NCBI GenBank assembly: GCA_035652815.1
Contig: DASRDB010000019.1
Location: 62,001 to 126,000 of the forward strand
Direction: 5' to 3'
DNA from: DASRDB01 sp035652815
GTDB lineage: Bacteria; Chloroflexota; Ktedonobacteria; Ktedonobacterales; Ktedonobacteraceae
DNA: 64,000 bases
Position 1 is the stretch's first letter, and each line of letters begins with the position of its first letter. Positions 43,418-52,775 of this stretch are shown piece after piece. A model generated the notes under the pieces. It saw only the letters and a program-made list of their open reading frames with translations. It was not told the DNA's origin and did no database searches. The translations under genes were made by a program, and so were the position numbers.

Positions 43418-45031
43418 ATGACGAGGTATGCTTTTGTCATTGACCAGCGCAAGTGCATTGGTTGTCATGCCTGCACCGTCGCCTGCAAAGCCGAACACGA
43501 TGTTCCCATTGGCGTCTATCGCACCTGGGTAAAATACGTCGAGAAAGGCGAATTCCCCAACTCACGCCGCTATTTTCTTGTGAACCGCTGCAACCACTGC
43601 ACCAACGCGCCATGCGTCGCCATTTGCCCCACAAAGGCCCTATTTAAGCGTGATGATGGCATTGTTGATTTTGATTCTTCCCGCTGCATCGGCTGCAAAT
43701 CGTGTATGCAGGCCTGTCCATACGATGCGCTGTATATCGACCCCTACAGCCATACCGCAGCCAAGTGCAACTACTGCGCCCACCGCGTCGAGGTCGGTAT
43801 GGAGCCTGCCTGCGTAGTGGTTTGTCCAGAACGGGCCATCATCGCCGGAGATATGCACGACCCCAACACGGAAATTGCGCGCCTGATCGCCCGCGAACCG
43901 GTGCGCACGCGCAAGCCCGAGCAGGGAACTGGGCCGAACGTCTATTATCTCGGTGCGGATGAAGCGGCCATCAATCCCGAATATGCCAGCGAGGAACTGC
44001 CGCACATGACTATGTGGAGTACGCTGCTGAAGCCGCATCATGAAAACGAATCTGCCATTGACCCCGGCGCATCTTTACGCCAGACTATGCCGGATGCTTC
44101 ATCGCATGCCGCGTCCTTGCCAGCCATGAACGAGGCGCGGGTGGTGTATGATACGCCGAAAAATAGAGCGCCCTGGGGCGAAAAAGTTTCCGCCTACCTG
44201 GGAACGAAATCGATAGGCGCGGGCATTATGATCGTAGCCGCCTTTGCCCTCGCGCTTTTCGGCTTGAGCAGCCCTCTAAGCGCAAATTTGAACAATATTA
44301 TCGGTATAGCTGCTCCGGTCGTTGGTGGCCTCTTTATTGCCCTTACGCTGGTGTTGCTAATCGCCGATTTGAAGAGGCCAGATCGCGCTCTGTATCTCAT
44401 CCTGAAGTCGAATCCGACCTCGTGGCTGGTATGGGGCGCTTACATTTTAGGCATCTTTGGTTTGATTGAAGCGGTCTGGTTTTTCACAGCTATCTTTGGA
44501 GCGACAAATATCCTGCGCTGGTTAGTGGTTCCGGCTGCCCTTTTTGGAGCGGCAAGCGCCTGTTATACGGCCTTTCTTTTTGGACAGGCTGAAGGGCGCG
44601 ATTTCTGGCAAAGCCCGTTGTTGCTGCCTATGCTGCTCATTCAGGCTATTCTTGGCGGTTCGGCGGCGCTTGGTTTGCTTGCCTGGGCTTTCAGTGGCGG
44701 CGGAGCCTTGAGCCAGCTACTCAATATAGTTCTGCTGAGCGCACTAGTTGCACACACGCTACTGGCGCTACTGGAAGTGTTTGGTTCGCATACAAATAAA
44801 CATGTCGCGTTGGCGGCTCATTATATACGCGCAGGGGGATTGAAGGAGATATTCTGGGGCCAATTTTTTGCAGTTGGTTCGCTTATTCCTATAGCCATGT
44901 TGTTAGTAGCCCTGTTTGTGCCGGTTGGTCAGGCTGCATTGGTTGGGCTGGCTGGCATATTCGCGCTTGCTGGTCTATTTGCCTACGAACATTGCTTTGT
45001 CACTGCAGGACAGGTTGTCCCGCTTAGTTGA
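43418..45031 (+). CDS. Fe-S electron-transfer/NrfD-type membrane fusion protein
   Basis: The 537-residue protein joins two subunits that are usually separate. Residues 1-170 are a DmsB/PsrB-type four-cluster ferredoxin (CIGCHACTVACK with Cys13, 16, 19, 23; CNHCTNAPCVAICP; CIGCKSCMQACP; CNYCAHRVEVG). After a linker of about 80 residues, residues 255-530 form eight or so membrane helices of an NrfD-type quinone-binding subunit (LIADLKRPDRALYLILKSNPTSWLVWGAYIL). It would pass electrons between the molybdoenzyme downstream and the quinone pool. The N-terminus has no Tat signal, so the Fe-S domain faces the cytoplasm. Confidence 0.88.
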   Translation: MTRYAFVIDQRKCIGCHACTVACKAEHDVPIGVYRTWVKYVEKGEFPNSRRYFLVNRCNHCTNAPCVAICPTKALFKRDDGIVDFDSSRCIGCKSCMQACPYDALYIDPYSHTAAKCNYCAHRVEVGMEPACVVVCPERAIIAGDMHDPNTEIARLIAREPVRTRKPEQGTGPNVYYLGADEAAINPEYASEELPHMTMWSTLLKPHHENESAIDPGASLRQTMPDASSHAASLPAMNEARVVYDTPKNRAPWGEKVSAYLGTKSIGAGIMIVAAFALALFGLSSPLSANLNNIIGIAAPVVGGLFIALTLVLLIADLKRPDRALYLILKSNPTSWLVWGAYILGIFGLIEAVWFFTAIFGATNILRWLVVPAALFGAASACYTAFLFGQAEGRDFWQSPLLLPMLLIQAILGGSAALGLLAWAFSGGGALSQLLNIVLLSALVAHTLLALLEVFGSHTNKHVALAAHYIRAGGLKEIFWGQFFAVGSLIPIAMLLVALFVPVGQAALVGLAGIFALAGLFAYEHCFVTAGQVVPLS

Positions 45032-45061
45032 GAACGCGCCTGAAGGGAGAAGATAAACAAG

Positions 45062-47884
45062 ATGACCGAAACATCATTACGCGAACAGGTAGCGCCCAGT
45101 GGGGCAGTGATGACGGTGCGCGATCTCGCATCCTGTCCGCCGCCCGAAAAGTGGCAGGACTGGGTGGAGTATGACGCGAAGGCCTGGCCGCGCAAAGTGG
45201 CAAAGCATTATGAAATTATTCCGACTATTTGCTTCAATTGTGAGGCTGCCTGCGGGCTGCTGGCATATGTTGATAAAGAAACTGGAAGTGTGAGACGCTT
45301 CGAGGGTAATCCATATCATCCTGGCAGTCGCGGACGAAACTGCGCCAAAGGCCCGGCTACTATTAATCAGGTGAATGATCCTGAGCGCATTTTGTATCCC
45401 TTGAAGCGTGCTGGAAGGCGAGGCGAGGGCAAGTGGGAGCGCACTACCTGGGATGAAGTATTGGATACCTTTGCCGCCAAAATCCGGCAGGCGATTATTG
45501 AAGACCGCCGCGATGAGGTCATGTATCACGTTGGGCGGCCTGGACATGACGGCTACATGGAGCGTGTGTTGGGGGCATGGGGCGTCGATGGACATAACAG
45601 CCATACCAATGTCTGCTCGTCCTCTGCACGATTTGGTTATCAAATCTGGTGCGGTATAGATCGTCCTTCGCCAGATCATGCCAATGCGCGTTTCATCCTG
45701 CTCATCAGTTCGCACCTGGAGACGGGGCATTATTTCAATCCGCAGGCACAGCGCATTATCGAGGGCAAGATGAAAGGGGCGAAGCTGGCGGTGATGGACC
45801 CGCGCCTCTCGAATACTGCCAGCATGGCTGACTACTGGCTGCCCACATGGCCGGGTTCTGAGGCGGCAGTTTTGCTGGCGATGGCGCGAGTTATTTTAGC
45901 GGAAGGACTCTACAACCGCGAATATATGCGCCGTTGGGTCAATTGGCAGGAGTTTTTAGCTGCCGAATATCCCAATCTCGAACCGACCTTTGAGCGCTTC
46001 ATTGAATTGCTGCTAGACCTCTATGATGAGTACACGCCCGAGTTTGCCGCGAAGGAGAGCGGGGTGTCGCCAGAAGTGATTGTCGATATTGCGCGGCAGA
46101 TTGGGCAGGCAGGTACGGCTTTCTCAGCGCACACATGGCGGGCGGCCAGCGCGGGAAACCTTGGCGGCTGGCAGGTGGCTCGCGCCCTCTGGTTTCTTTC
46201 AGTGTTGACAGGCAGCATCGGTACACTGGGGGGTACTGCTCCCAACGCCTGGAATAAGTTTGTGCCAGCGCCGTTTCTCAAACCCTCGCCGGGCGAGGTG
46301 TGGAACGAACTGCTTTTCCCGCCGGAATATCCACTGGCGAATTATGAAATGAGCATCTTGCTTCCGTACTTTTTGCGTGAAGGACGCGGCAAGGTAGCTG
46401 CTTATTTCACCCGCGTCTATAATCCCGTCTGGACGAATCCCGATGGCACAGCCTGGATCGAGGCGCTGACCAACGAACAGCAGATCGAGCTACACGCCGC
46501 ACTGACCCCAGTATGGAGCGAGACCGCATGGTATGCCGACTATGTTTTGCCAATGGGCGTTGGCAGCGAGCGACACGACCTGATGAGCCAGGAGACACAT
46601 GCCGGGCGCTGGATTGGTTTCCGCCAGCCTGTTTTGCGCGTCTACAAGGAGCGACATGGCGAGCCAGTTGAGTTCACCTATCAGGCCAATCCGGGCGAGG
46701 TCTGGGAAGAAGATGAGTTCTGGATTGAACTTTCCTGGCGTATTGATCCCGACGGCAGCCTGGGGATTCGCAAATACTTCGAGTCGCCTTATCGACCCGG
46801 CCAGAAATTGACCATTGAGGAATATTATCGCTGGATATTTGAGAACAGCGTTCCAGGTTTGCCGGAAGCCGCCGCGAAGGAAAACTTGACGCCGCTTGAA
46901 TACATGCGCAAATATGGCGCGTTCGCTATTCCGCAGGATAAAGCCCCTGTCTACATGCTTAACGAGCGAGAATTAAAGCCATCGGAACTTGCCGGGACGC
47001 AGGTGGATGAGAAAACGGGTAAGATTACGCGCAGTGGCACAGCTATTGGCGTACAAATCGATGGCAAGGCCTATGAAGGCTTCCCCACTCCTTCGCGCAA
47101 ACTTGAATTTTACTCGGCAACGCTGAAAGACTGGGGCTGGCCTGAGTATGCCATTCCTGGTTATATTCGCAGCCATGTGCATCGCGCCACTATTCACCCG
47201 GAGCGCAATGAATACCTGCTCATTCCGACCTTCCGCCTGCCGACGCTCATTCATACTCGTTCAGGCAATGCCAAATGGTTGTATGAGATCTCCAACGCCA
47301 ATCCGGTCTGGATACACCCGGATGATGCGCGCAATATTGGCGTGGAGAGCGGCGACCTGGTACGAGTGACAACCGGCATTGGTTATTACGTTAACCGTGC
47401 CTGGGTGACAGAGGGCATCCGTCCGGGTGTGGTTGCCTGCTCGCATCACCTGGGGCGCTGGCGGCTGGAAACGGGCCAGGGAACGGATCGCTGGGCTTCG
47501 GCGCTGGTCTCGTTGGGGAGAGAGCGCGATGGTTCCTGGCATATGCGACACATGGAAGGCATTCGCCCATTTGAAAGCGATGACCCCGATTCGGCCCGTA
47601 TATTCTGGCGTGAGGGAGGCGTGCATCAAAACCTCACCTTCCCGGTGCATCCTGACCCCATTAGCGGCATGCATTGCTGGCACCAGAAAGTGACGGTTGA
47701 GCGGGCGCGTTCAGGTGATCGCTATGGAGATATTGTTGTTGATCCAGAGAAAGCGTATGAAGTTTATCAAGAGTGGCTGAAGATGACGCGCCCTCAGCTA
47801 GACCGGCCTGATGGACTGAGGCGTCCACTGTGGATGATTCGGCCCTATCGTCCCTCTGCCAGCGCGTTTAAACGTCCATCGTAA
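45062..47884 (+). CDS. Molybdopterin oxidoreductase, catalytic subunit
   Basis: The 940-residue enzyme of the DMSO-reductase family has an N-terminal 4Fe-4S motif (Cys57-x2-Cys60-x3-Cys64 and Cys94 in GRNCAKGP), a metal-ligand region HTNVCSSSARFGY with Cys185 as a candidate Mo ligand, and a molydopterin-dinucleotide-binding domain at the C-terminus (VWIHPDDARNIGVESGDLVRV). There is no twin-arginine signal, so it should be cytoplasmic, unlike PsrA or PhsA. That matches SoeA-type sulfite dehydrogenase topology. It is 30 bases from the Fe-S/NrfD gene and 28 from the persulfide dioxygenase gene. The substrate call (sulfite) is inferred from context only. Confidence 0.85.
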   Translation: MTETSLREQVAPSGAVMTVRDLASCPPPEKWQDWVEYDAKAWPRKVAKHYEIIPTICFNCEAACGLLAYVDKETGSVRRFEGNPYHPGSRGRNCAKGPATINQVNDPERILYPLKRAGRRGEGKWERTTWDEVLDTFAAKIRQAIIEDRRDEVMYHVGRPGHDGYMERVLGAWGVDGHNSHTNVCSSSARFGYQIWCGIDRPSPDHANARFILLISSHLETGHYFNPQAQRIIEGKMKGAKLAVMDPRLSNTASMADYWLPTWPGSEAAVLLAMARVILAEGLYNREYMRRWVNWQEFLAAEYPNLEPTFERFIELLLDLYDEYTPEFAAKESGVSPEVIVDIARQIGQAGTAFSAHTWRAASAGNLGGWQVARALWFLSVLTGSIGTLGGTAPNAWNKFVPAPFLKPSPGEVWNELLFPPEYPLANYEMSILLPYFLREGRGKVAAYFTRVYNPVWTNPDGTAWIEALTNEQQIELHAALTPVWSETAWYADYVLPMGVGSERHDLMSQETHAGRWIGFRQPVLRVYKERHGEPVEFTYQANPGEVWEEDEFWIELSWRIDPDGSLGIRKYFESPYRPGQKLTIEEYYRWIFENSVPGLPEAAAKENLTPLEYMRKYGAFAIPQDKAPVYMLNERELKPSELAGTQVDEKTGKITRSGTAIGVQIDGKAYEGFPTPSRKLEFYSATLKDWGWPEYAIPGYIRSHVHRATIHPERNEYLLIPTFRLPTLIHTRSGNAKWLYEISNANPVWIHPDDARNIGVESGDLVRVTTGIGYYVNRAWVTEGIRPGVVACSHHLGRWRLETGQGTDRWASALVSLGRERDGSWHMRHMEGIRPFESDDPDSARIFWREGGVHQNLTFPVHPDPISGMHCWHQKVTVERARSGDRYGDIVVDPEKAYEVYQEWLKMTRPQLDRPDGLRRPLWMIRPYRPSASAFKRPS

Positions 47885-47912
47885 CCTGGCTAATAACAAG
47901 GAGCATACAACG

Positions 47913-49307
47913 ATGTACTTCAAACAGATTGTCAAAGAAGATCTGGGTTGCGCAAGTTATATTGTAGGTTGTCCCAATGCGGGCGTATGCGCAGTGATTG
48001 ACCCCCGGCTGGATATGGTTGATGAAATTCTCTCGCTTGCTGATGCGAAAGGGATGAAGGTAGCGGCGGTCATCGAGACACATAATCATGCCGACCATAT
48101 CTCCGGTCATGGAGAAATTGCCCGCCGCACCGGAGCCGATATCTATGTGCATGAGCAGGCGGGTGTATCCTATCCGCACAAGACTGTGAAGGATGGTGAC
48201 GAACTGGACTTTGGGGTGGTCAAGGTGAGGGTGATACATACACCTGGGCATCGGCCCGAGCATATCGCGCTTGCCGTTGCCGATACCAGTCGCGGCGAAG
48301 ACCCCTGGCTGGTGCTGACGGGCGACTCGCTTTTTATTGGCGACGTGGCGCGGCCTGATCTTGCTGTCTCTGGTGATGAAGGAGCCAGGTTGCTGTATGA
48401 CAGCATTTTCCAGCGTTTGTTGCAACTTGATGATGGCGTCGAGGTCTATCCGGCGCATGTGGCGGGTTCGCTCTGTGGACGCGGTATGAATGCCAAAACC
48501 AGTTCCACGATTGGCTTTGAGCGCAAGTATAATGAGGCGGTTGTCCCTCGTTCTCGCGAACAGTTCGTGCGTGACATCAATGAGAATTTGCCGCAGCGAC
48601 CACCGAATATGCACAACATTGTGGAGCGCAATCGTGGCGATTATGCGCAATTGGAAATGCCCATGATGCCGCGTCCGCTTGAGCCGCATTCGTTTCAGCG
48701 CGAGATGGAGAGTGGAGCAGTTGTGCTGGATGTTCGCGCGCCACATGCCTTTGCCGAAGGGCATATTCCGGGAGCAATCCATGTTTTTCTACATGGCTCG
48801 TCGTTTCCTACACGGGTTGGTTTTGTTGTCTCGCCAGAAAGCCGCCTGCTGCTTGTTGTTAAAGATGAGCGTGATTTGTATGACGCGGTGCATGAGTTAG
48901 CGGTGGTGGGCTATGACCGCGTGGTCGGCTATCTTGCAGACGGGATGGAGGCATGGCAGGAGGCTGATCTATCGGTTCAGATGCTGGGCCAGCTATCGGT
49001 TGAGCAGGTGCATGATCTGCGGCATAACCTGCGTATATTGGATGTTCGCGATCAAGGTGAGTGGAACGAGGGGCATATTCGTGGCGCGATGCACCTGCCC
49101 TACTACGCGCTTGAGCAGCATTTGCGAGAGCCGGACAACGAACTGGAAAAGCTTATGGATGCCCCCCTGGCAGTTACCTGCGCGAGCGGCCAGCGCAGCA
49201 CTATTGCCTGTTCGCTGCTACAGCGACACGGGTTTATGCAGGTGTTCAACGTGGTTGGTGGAATGGATGCCTGGAAGCAGGCGGGCTTTGATTTTCTAAC
49301 GTCCTGA
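47913..49307 (+). CDS. CstB-like persulfide dioxygenase-rhodanese fusion
   Basis: This 464-residue protein has the CstB layout. The N-terminal metallo-beta-lactamase fold has the iron ligands of ETHE1-type enzymes (THNHADH: His57, His59, Asp61, His62; His113; Asp138; His182). A first rhodanese domain (265-355) lacks its Cys and reads VVKDERDL in that place. The second (365-464) keeps Cys423 in VTCASGQRST. Such enzymes oxidise thiol persulfides to sulfite or thiosulfate. The operon mates suggest that sulfite is passed to the molybdoenzyme. AAGGAG sits before the ATG. Confidence 0.9.
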   Translation: MYFKQIVKEDLGCASYIVGCPNAGVCAVIDPRLDMVDEILSLADAKGMKVAAVIETHNHADHISGHGEIARRTGADIYVHEQAGVSYPHKTVKDGDELDFGVVKVRVIHTPGHRPEHIALAVADTSRGEDPWLVLTGDSLFIGDVARPDLAVSGDEGARLLYDSIFQRLLQLDDGVEVYPAHVAGSLCGRGMNAKTSSTIGFERKYNEAVVPRSREQFVRDINENLPQRPPNMHNIVERNRGDYAQLEMPMMPRPLEPHSFQREMESGAVVLDVRAPHAFAEGHIPGAIHVFLHGSSFPTRVGFVVSPESRLLLVVKDERDLYDAVHELAVVGYDRVVGYLADGMEAWQEADLSVQMLGQLSVEQVHDLRHNLRILDVRDQGEWNEGHIRGAMHLPYYALEQHLREPDNELEKLMDAPLAVTCASGQRSTIACSLLQRHGFMQVFNVVGGMDAWKQAGFDFLTS

Positions 49308-49544
49308 GGAAATGTCTCCGAAAAGGGGATGAATTTTCCGTTCATTCAGGCAATTGGCCTTATTGGTCAATCGCTAATTTGTTATTTTAGGAGAACATTT
49401 TTACAGCGATAGAAGAAACAGAAACCTGAAGCGGTCAAGCAACGTATATATAGTAACGGCTACAAAGAAGCACTTTTATAAGTTATACTATATAAGTAAG
49501 TGTGCTGCTTTGCCTCTCGTCGCTTAGAAAGGATGGCGACTTCA

Positions 49545-50561
49545 ATGTTGCAGTTGCAGAACTTTAAGTTTTATCGTCCTTCGTTGAAGCATGTATTGTT
49601 TGGCGGTCTAGGAGGTAGCGTTGGTATTCTAGGCGTTTTCTTTGCCGTTGCCGTGTATATTGTTGAAACACTGACTCGACCCAAGAAACGTAGCGCATTT
49701 GATAACTATACCTTTAGCCCCTATGAACTGGACCTTCCTGCCGAAGATGTGGCTTTCCCCGCGCTTAATGGCGATCATCAGGTAAGCGGCTGGTACATTC
49801 CCTGCGAAGGAGCAACAACCACTATTCTGATTTGTCCCGGCTATCGCTCGCGTAAAGCCGATGTACTCGGTATGTGCAGACCTCTCTGGAAGGCCGGGCA
49901 TAATGTCCTGGCCTTTGATTATCATGGGCATGGCACTGAGGTTGGCCAGCCGGTCACGCTCGGATATGCCGAGATCAACGATTTTCTGGGCGCGATTGGC
50001 TATGCGAAGGAGCGCGCCCCCGAGACCCGGCTGGGCACGCTTGCCTATTCGATGGGCGCGGCTGTGGCGATCATGGCGGCAGCGCGGTCGAACGATGTCG
50101 AGGCGCTCATCCTGGACAGTCCTTTCGCTACGCATGCCAGCGTGGTGGATTACCATTTCCGCCGCATCTTCCATGTGCCGTCCGCTCCAGTATCATGGCT
50201 GGCGGATAACCTGCTCTGGCTGCGAGCGGGATACCACTTCCACCAGGTAGAGCCGCTGCGCGATATCACGAAGATTGCTCCCAGGCCAGTCCTGATTATT
50301 CAAAGCGGCAAGGACTCGCTGGTTGATCCACTGGATGCCGCCCGTCTCTATGAGGCCGCAGGCGAGCCGAAAGAACTGTGGACGCTGCCCAATGCCGATC
50401 ACTGTGGAGCCTACTTCGAGGGCCGCACTACCTATGTCAGGCGGATTGTAAATTTCTTTGATTTACACCTGAAAAATGTGCCGCAAATTGAACTGGTTGA
50501 ACCATCTACCCAACAGGAGATACCAATTATAACAGATCAAGGTTTGTCCGAGGCATCATAG
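49545..50561 (+). CDS. Alpha/beta hydrolase with N-terminal membrane helix
   Basis: The protein (338 aa from the ATG at 49545) has one membrane helix (HVLFGGLGGSVGILGVFFAVAVYI) and then a serine-hydrolase domain of the FrsA/DLH-like type: TTTILICPGYRSRKADVLG, GHNVLAFDYHGHG, the nucleophile box AYSMGAAVA, and the late DALIL-like VLIIQSGKDSLVD and NADHCGAYF with the Asp and His. The box starts with Ala rather than Gly. The frame opens at 49500, but the AGAAAGG site sits 11 bases before the chosen ATG. Function unknown. Confidence 0.78.
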   Translation: MLQLQNFKFYRPSLKHVLFGGLGGSVGILGVFFAVAVYIVETLTRPKKRSAFDNYTFSPYELDLPAEDVAFPALNGDHQVSGWYIPCEGATTTILICPGYRSRKADVLGMCRPLWKAGHNVLAFDYHGHGTEVGQPVTLGYAEINDFLGAIGYAKERAPETRLGTLAYSMGAAVAIMAAARSNDVEALILDSPFATHASVVDYHFRRIFHVPSAPVSWLADNLLWLRAGYHFHQVEPLRDITKIAPRPVLIIQSGKDSLVDPLDAARLYEAAGEPKELWTLPNADHCGAYFEGRTTYVRRIVNFFDLHLKNVPQIELVEPSTQQEIPIITDQGLSEAS

Positions 50562-50602
50562 CAGCACAACCCAACACGAAGAGGGCAGGCAGGTTAGCGA
50601 CC

Positions 50603-50673
50603 GGAAGCCACCCCTTGCGGGTGGCTCTACAAGCGGCATCATATGGTAGAGCCACCCCTTGCGGGTGGCTTCC
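50603..50673. repeat. 28-bp perfect palindrome with nested hairpins
   Basis: Arms 50603-50630 and 50646-50673 are exact inverted complements around a 15-base loop. Each arm can itself fold (AGCCACCC and GGGTGGCT). The core matches 43244-43274 with three changes. It lies between the hydrolase and the convergent RNase Z gene, with no T-run. Confidence 0.85.
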
Positions 50674-50715
50674 GCTATTCTGTCCGGCACTATGATGTTA
50701 TTCCTGCCCTTTTGC

Positions 50716-51630
50716 TTATTCATCAGCGGGAAAACTCAGTGTCGTAACAAAGCCATCGCGGGCTGCTTTTGTCCGGGGAAACACTTTTTTCGCGGTCCTT
50801 TCCGCCGTCGAGGGATCGGAGATTTTAGGGCTGAAGTGAGTGAGCAGTAAGGCGTGTGCGCCTGCCGCTTTCGCGATACCTGCCGATTCCTCTGAGAGCA
50901 TATGCGCGTTGGCTTTCGCTAGCGGCAGGTCTTCCAGGTTGTCATACATGCTCTCACAGATCAAGAGGTCAACATCCCTTACAAACTCGCTCAATTGCCG
51001 TGTCGGGCGTGTATCGGTGATGAAAGCAAGCGAGATACCGCGTCGGGCAGGGCCAAGCACCATATCGGGCGTAAAAGTCTGTCCACTGAATTCGACCGTC
51101 TCCCCATGTTGCAATCGCGACCAGAATTGTACGGGTAAGCCGAGCGAGCGCGCCCGTTCAGGTTGGAAGGCCGGGTTGCGGTCGAGGTCAATGCGATAGG
51201 CCAGGCAGGGAATGCCATGCGCCGCGCTCACGCACGAACCGTGTAAACCGCCCGGCAGGGGAAACTGCTCTCCGCTTTTTAACTCGTGTATTTGCAAAGG
51301 AAAGGGAAGATCTGGCACTACGCGCAGCAAACCCTCAAGTACGTAGATCATGCCCTGCGGCCCGTAGATATCCAGTGGCTCGGTTCGGCCCGCGTGCGCC
51401 ACCATGAAGAGGACCCCTGGCAGACCGAGTACGTGGTCGGCGTGCATATGTGTGAAGCAGATGGCTCCCAGTTGTCGGAATCCCCAGCCCAGCGCTTTCC
51501 AGGGTATCTGCGTTCCCTCACCACAATCCAGCAAGATGAGGTTTGAACCGTAACGCACCAGCGCGCATGAAAGCCAGCGACCAGGGAGCGGCATCATGCC
51601 ACAGGTGCCAAGCATACAGATATCTATCAC
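50716..51630 (-). CDS. rnz: Ribonuclease Z
   Basis: The 304-residue metallo-beta-lactamase nuclease trims tRNA 3' ends. It shows the RNase Z N-terminus (GTCGMMPLPGRWLSCALVRYG), the zinc motif FTHMHADHVLGLPG, and later metal ligands in SAAHG (H), FITDTRPT (D) and LLLTHFSP (H). The start is GTG at 51630, with AAAGGAATC upstream; ATG options would cut into the conserved fold. Length matches RNase Z of bacteria without an exosite arm reduction. Confidence 0.93.
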   Translation of the reverse strand: MIDICMLGTCGMMPLPGRWLSCALVRYGSNLILLDCGEGTQIPWKALGWGFRQLGAICFTHMHADHVLGLPGVLFMVAHAGRTEPLDIYGPQGMIYVLEGLLRVVPDLPFPLQIHELKSGEQFPLPGGLHGSCVSAAHGIPCLAYRIDLDRNPAFQPERARSLGLPVQFWSRLQHGETVEFSGQTFTPDMVLGPARRGISLAFITDTRPTRQLSEFVRDVDLLICESMYDNLEDLPLAKANAHMLSEESAGIAKAAGAHALLLTHFSPKISDPSTAERTAKKVFPRTKAARDGFVTTLSFPADE

Positions 51631-51643
51631 GACGATTCCTTTT

Positions 51644-51826
51644 TCAGAAATTGTTTTGGTACGCCCATGCCAGAATCACTATCAAAAGAGAAAGCACCAG
51701 TGTGGTACTTAAGGCCAGACTAATGATGTAAAATGGCAATTGGGCTGCGATGAGGAAAACGGCAAACACCACCCAGAACACCGCGAAGCACCATATGAGC
51801 AATTTCCAGGCCTGCACGCGGCGCAT
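51644..51826 (-). CDS. Small two-helix membrane protein
   Basis: Sixty residues with two membrane helices (LLIWCFAVFWVVFAVFLIA and FYIISLALSTTLVLSLLIVILAWAY). AAAGGTGA stands before the ATG. No family recognised. It starts the small operon with rnz, 13 bases apart, and lies next to the repeat region. Confidence 0.7.
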   Translation of the reverse strand: MRRVQAWKLLIWCFAVFWVVFAVFLIAAQLPFYIISLALSTTLVLSLLIVILAWAYQNNF

Positions 51827-51926
51827 GGATGAGTCACCTTTCGCTAAACTGCCTTTTTCCTTTCAATCATTATACCGTACCTGGTCTACACGCGAGGTAT
51901 GCCATGAAACAGCCCCTCTCGCCTGT

Positions 51927-52005
51927 CATCCTGAGCGCAGCGAAGGATCTCTCGCCTGGCATGTCGAGCTGGTGGCGGTCTGAGATCCTGAGCGCAGCGA
52001 AGGAT
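51927..52005. repeat. Two direct copies of GAGCGCAGCGAAGG repeat
   Basis: Units 51927-51950 and 51984-52005 share ATCCTGAGCGCAGCGAAGGA, in the same orientation, and match the arms at 43105. The pair sits in the upstream region of the DUF3267-like gene and may influence its expression. Confidence 0.8.
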
Positions 52006-52071
52006 GACATCTGGAGGCAGGTTGGTAATGGTATGATGATGAAAAACAACATTACAATAGGAAAATTCATC

Positions 52072-52764
52072 ATGTCCTTGACACTCATAGACCGCTTTCA
52101 TTCCCAACTGCGCGTAGAACAGCAGAAGGCCATTGATGCCGGACAGGTGCGGGTTGTAGAAGAGATGGCGCTGCTGGAACCCGAGCAACTGCAACCCCTC
52201 GCGGTTTTCAGCCTGCAACTCTTGATCTTAAGCGGTCTGTTCTTCATTGCTTTGAACTACGCTTCCTACTATGCGCAGACGCATACGTTCGGCCTGCGCT
52301 TGACATTGGGCGGTGTGCTGCTCTGGCTGGTCATCAATATTGTTGGCTATGTGGTTATTCTTCCCTTACACGAACTGGTACACGCGGCGGCTTTCTTGTC
52401 CTGGGGTGGGAAACCTTACTTCGGTGTGAAAGCTCCATATGCCTTGTTCTGTGGCGCGAAAAATCAGGTGTTCCGGCGCAACCAGTACCTCGTAATTGGT
52501 CTTGCGCCGCTGGTCGTCATCACGCTTGCCGCAATTATTTTTACGCTGTTTTCTCCAGTGCTGGCGTCCTATACGTTGTTTGCCTCTATCGGCAATTTTT
52601 CTGGCGCGGCGGGCGATATCTGGTCGGTGCAACGGATGCTGCGCTGGCCTGCCAGTGTGTTGATCGAGGATACCGAGGACGGTTATCGCATCTGGCAATT
52701 GACGCCGGATAGCCCGCGTGATAGGATTGCGCAGAATACAATACTGTCGCCACAGGACAGCTAG
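52072..52764 (+). CDS. DUF3267-like membrane metalloprotease-type protein
   Basis: The 230-residue protein has a membrane-embedded HELVHAA motif between hydrophobic helices, as in DUF3267 and S2P-like zinc proteases. TM segments include LQLLILSGLFFIALNY, LGGVLLWLVINIVGYVVI and YLVIGLAPLVVITLAAIIF. A second metal ligand is likely in NFSGAAGDIWSV (the Asp). I start at the ATG at 52072 (MSLTLIDRF), with AATAGGA before it; an earlier in-frame ATG exists. Its stop is 12 bases before mutM, so the two are co-transcribed. Confidence 0.75.
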   Translation: MSLTLIDRFHSQLRVEQQKAIDAGQVRVVEEMALLEPEQLQPLAVFSLQLLILSGLFFIALNYASYYAQTHTFGLRLTLGGVLLWLVINIVGYVVILPLHELVHAAAFLSWGGKPYFGVKAPYALFCGAKNQVFRRNQYLVIGLAPLVVITLAAIIFTLFSPVLASYTLFASIGNFSGAAGDIWSVQRMLRWPASVLIEDTEDGYRIWQLTPDSPRDRIAQNTILSPQDS

Positions 52765-52775
52765 CAGGAACATCC

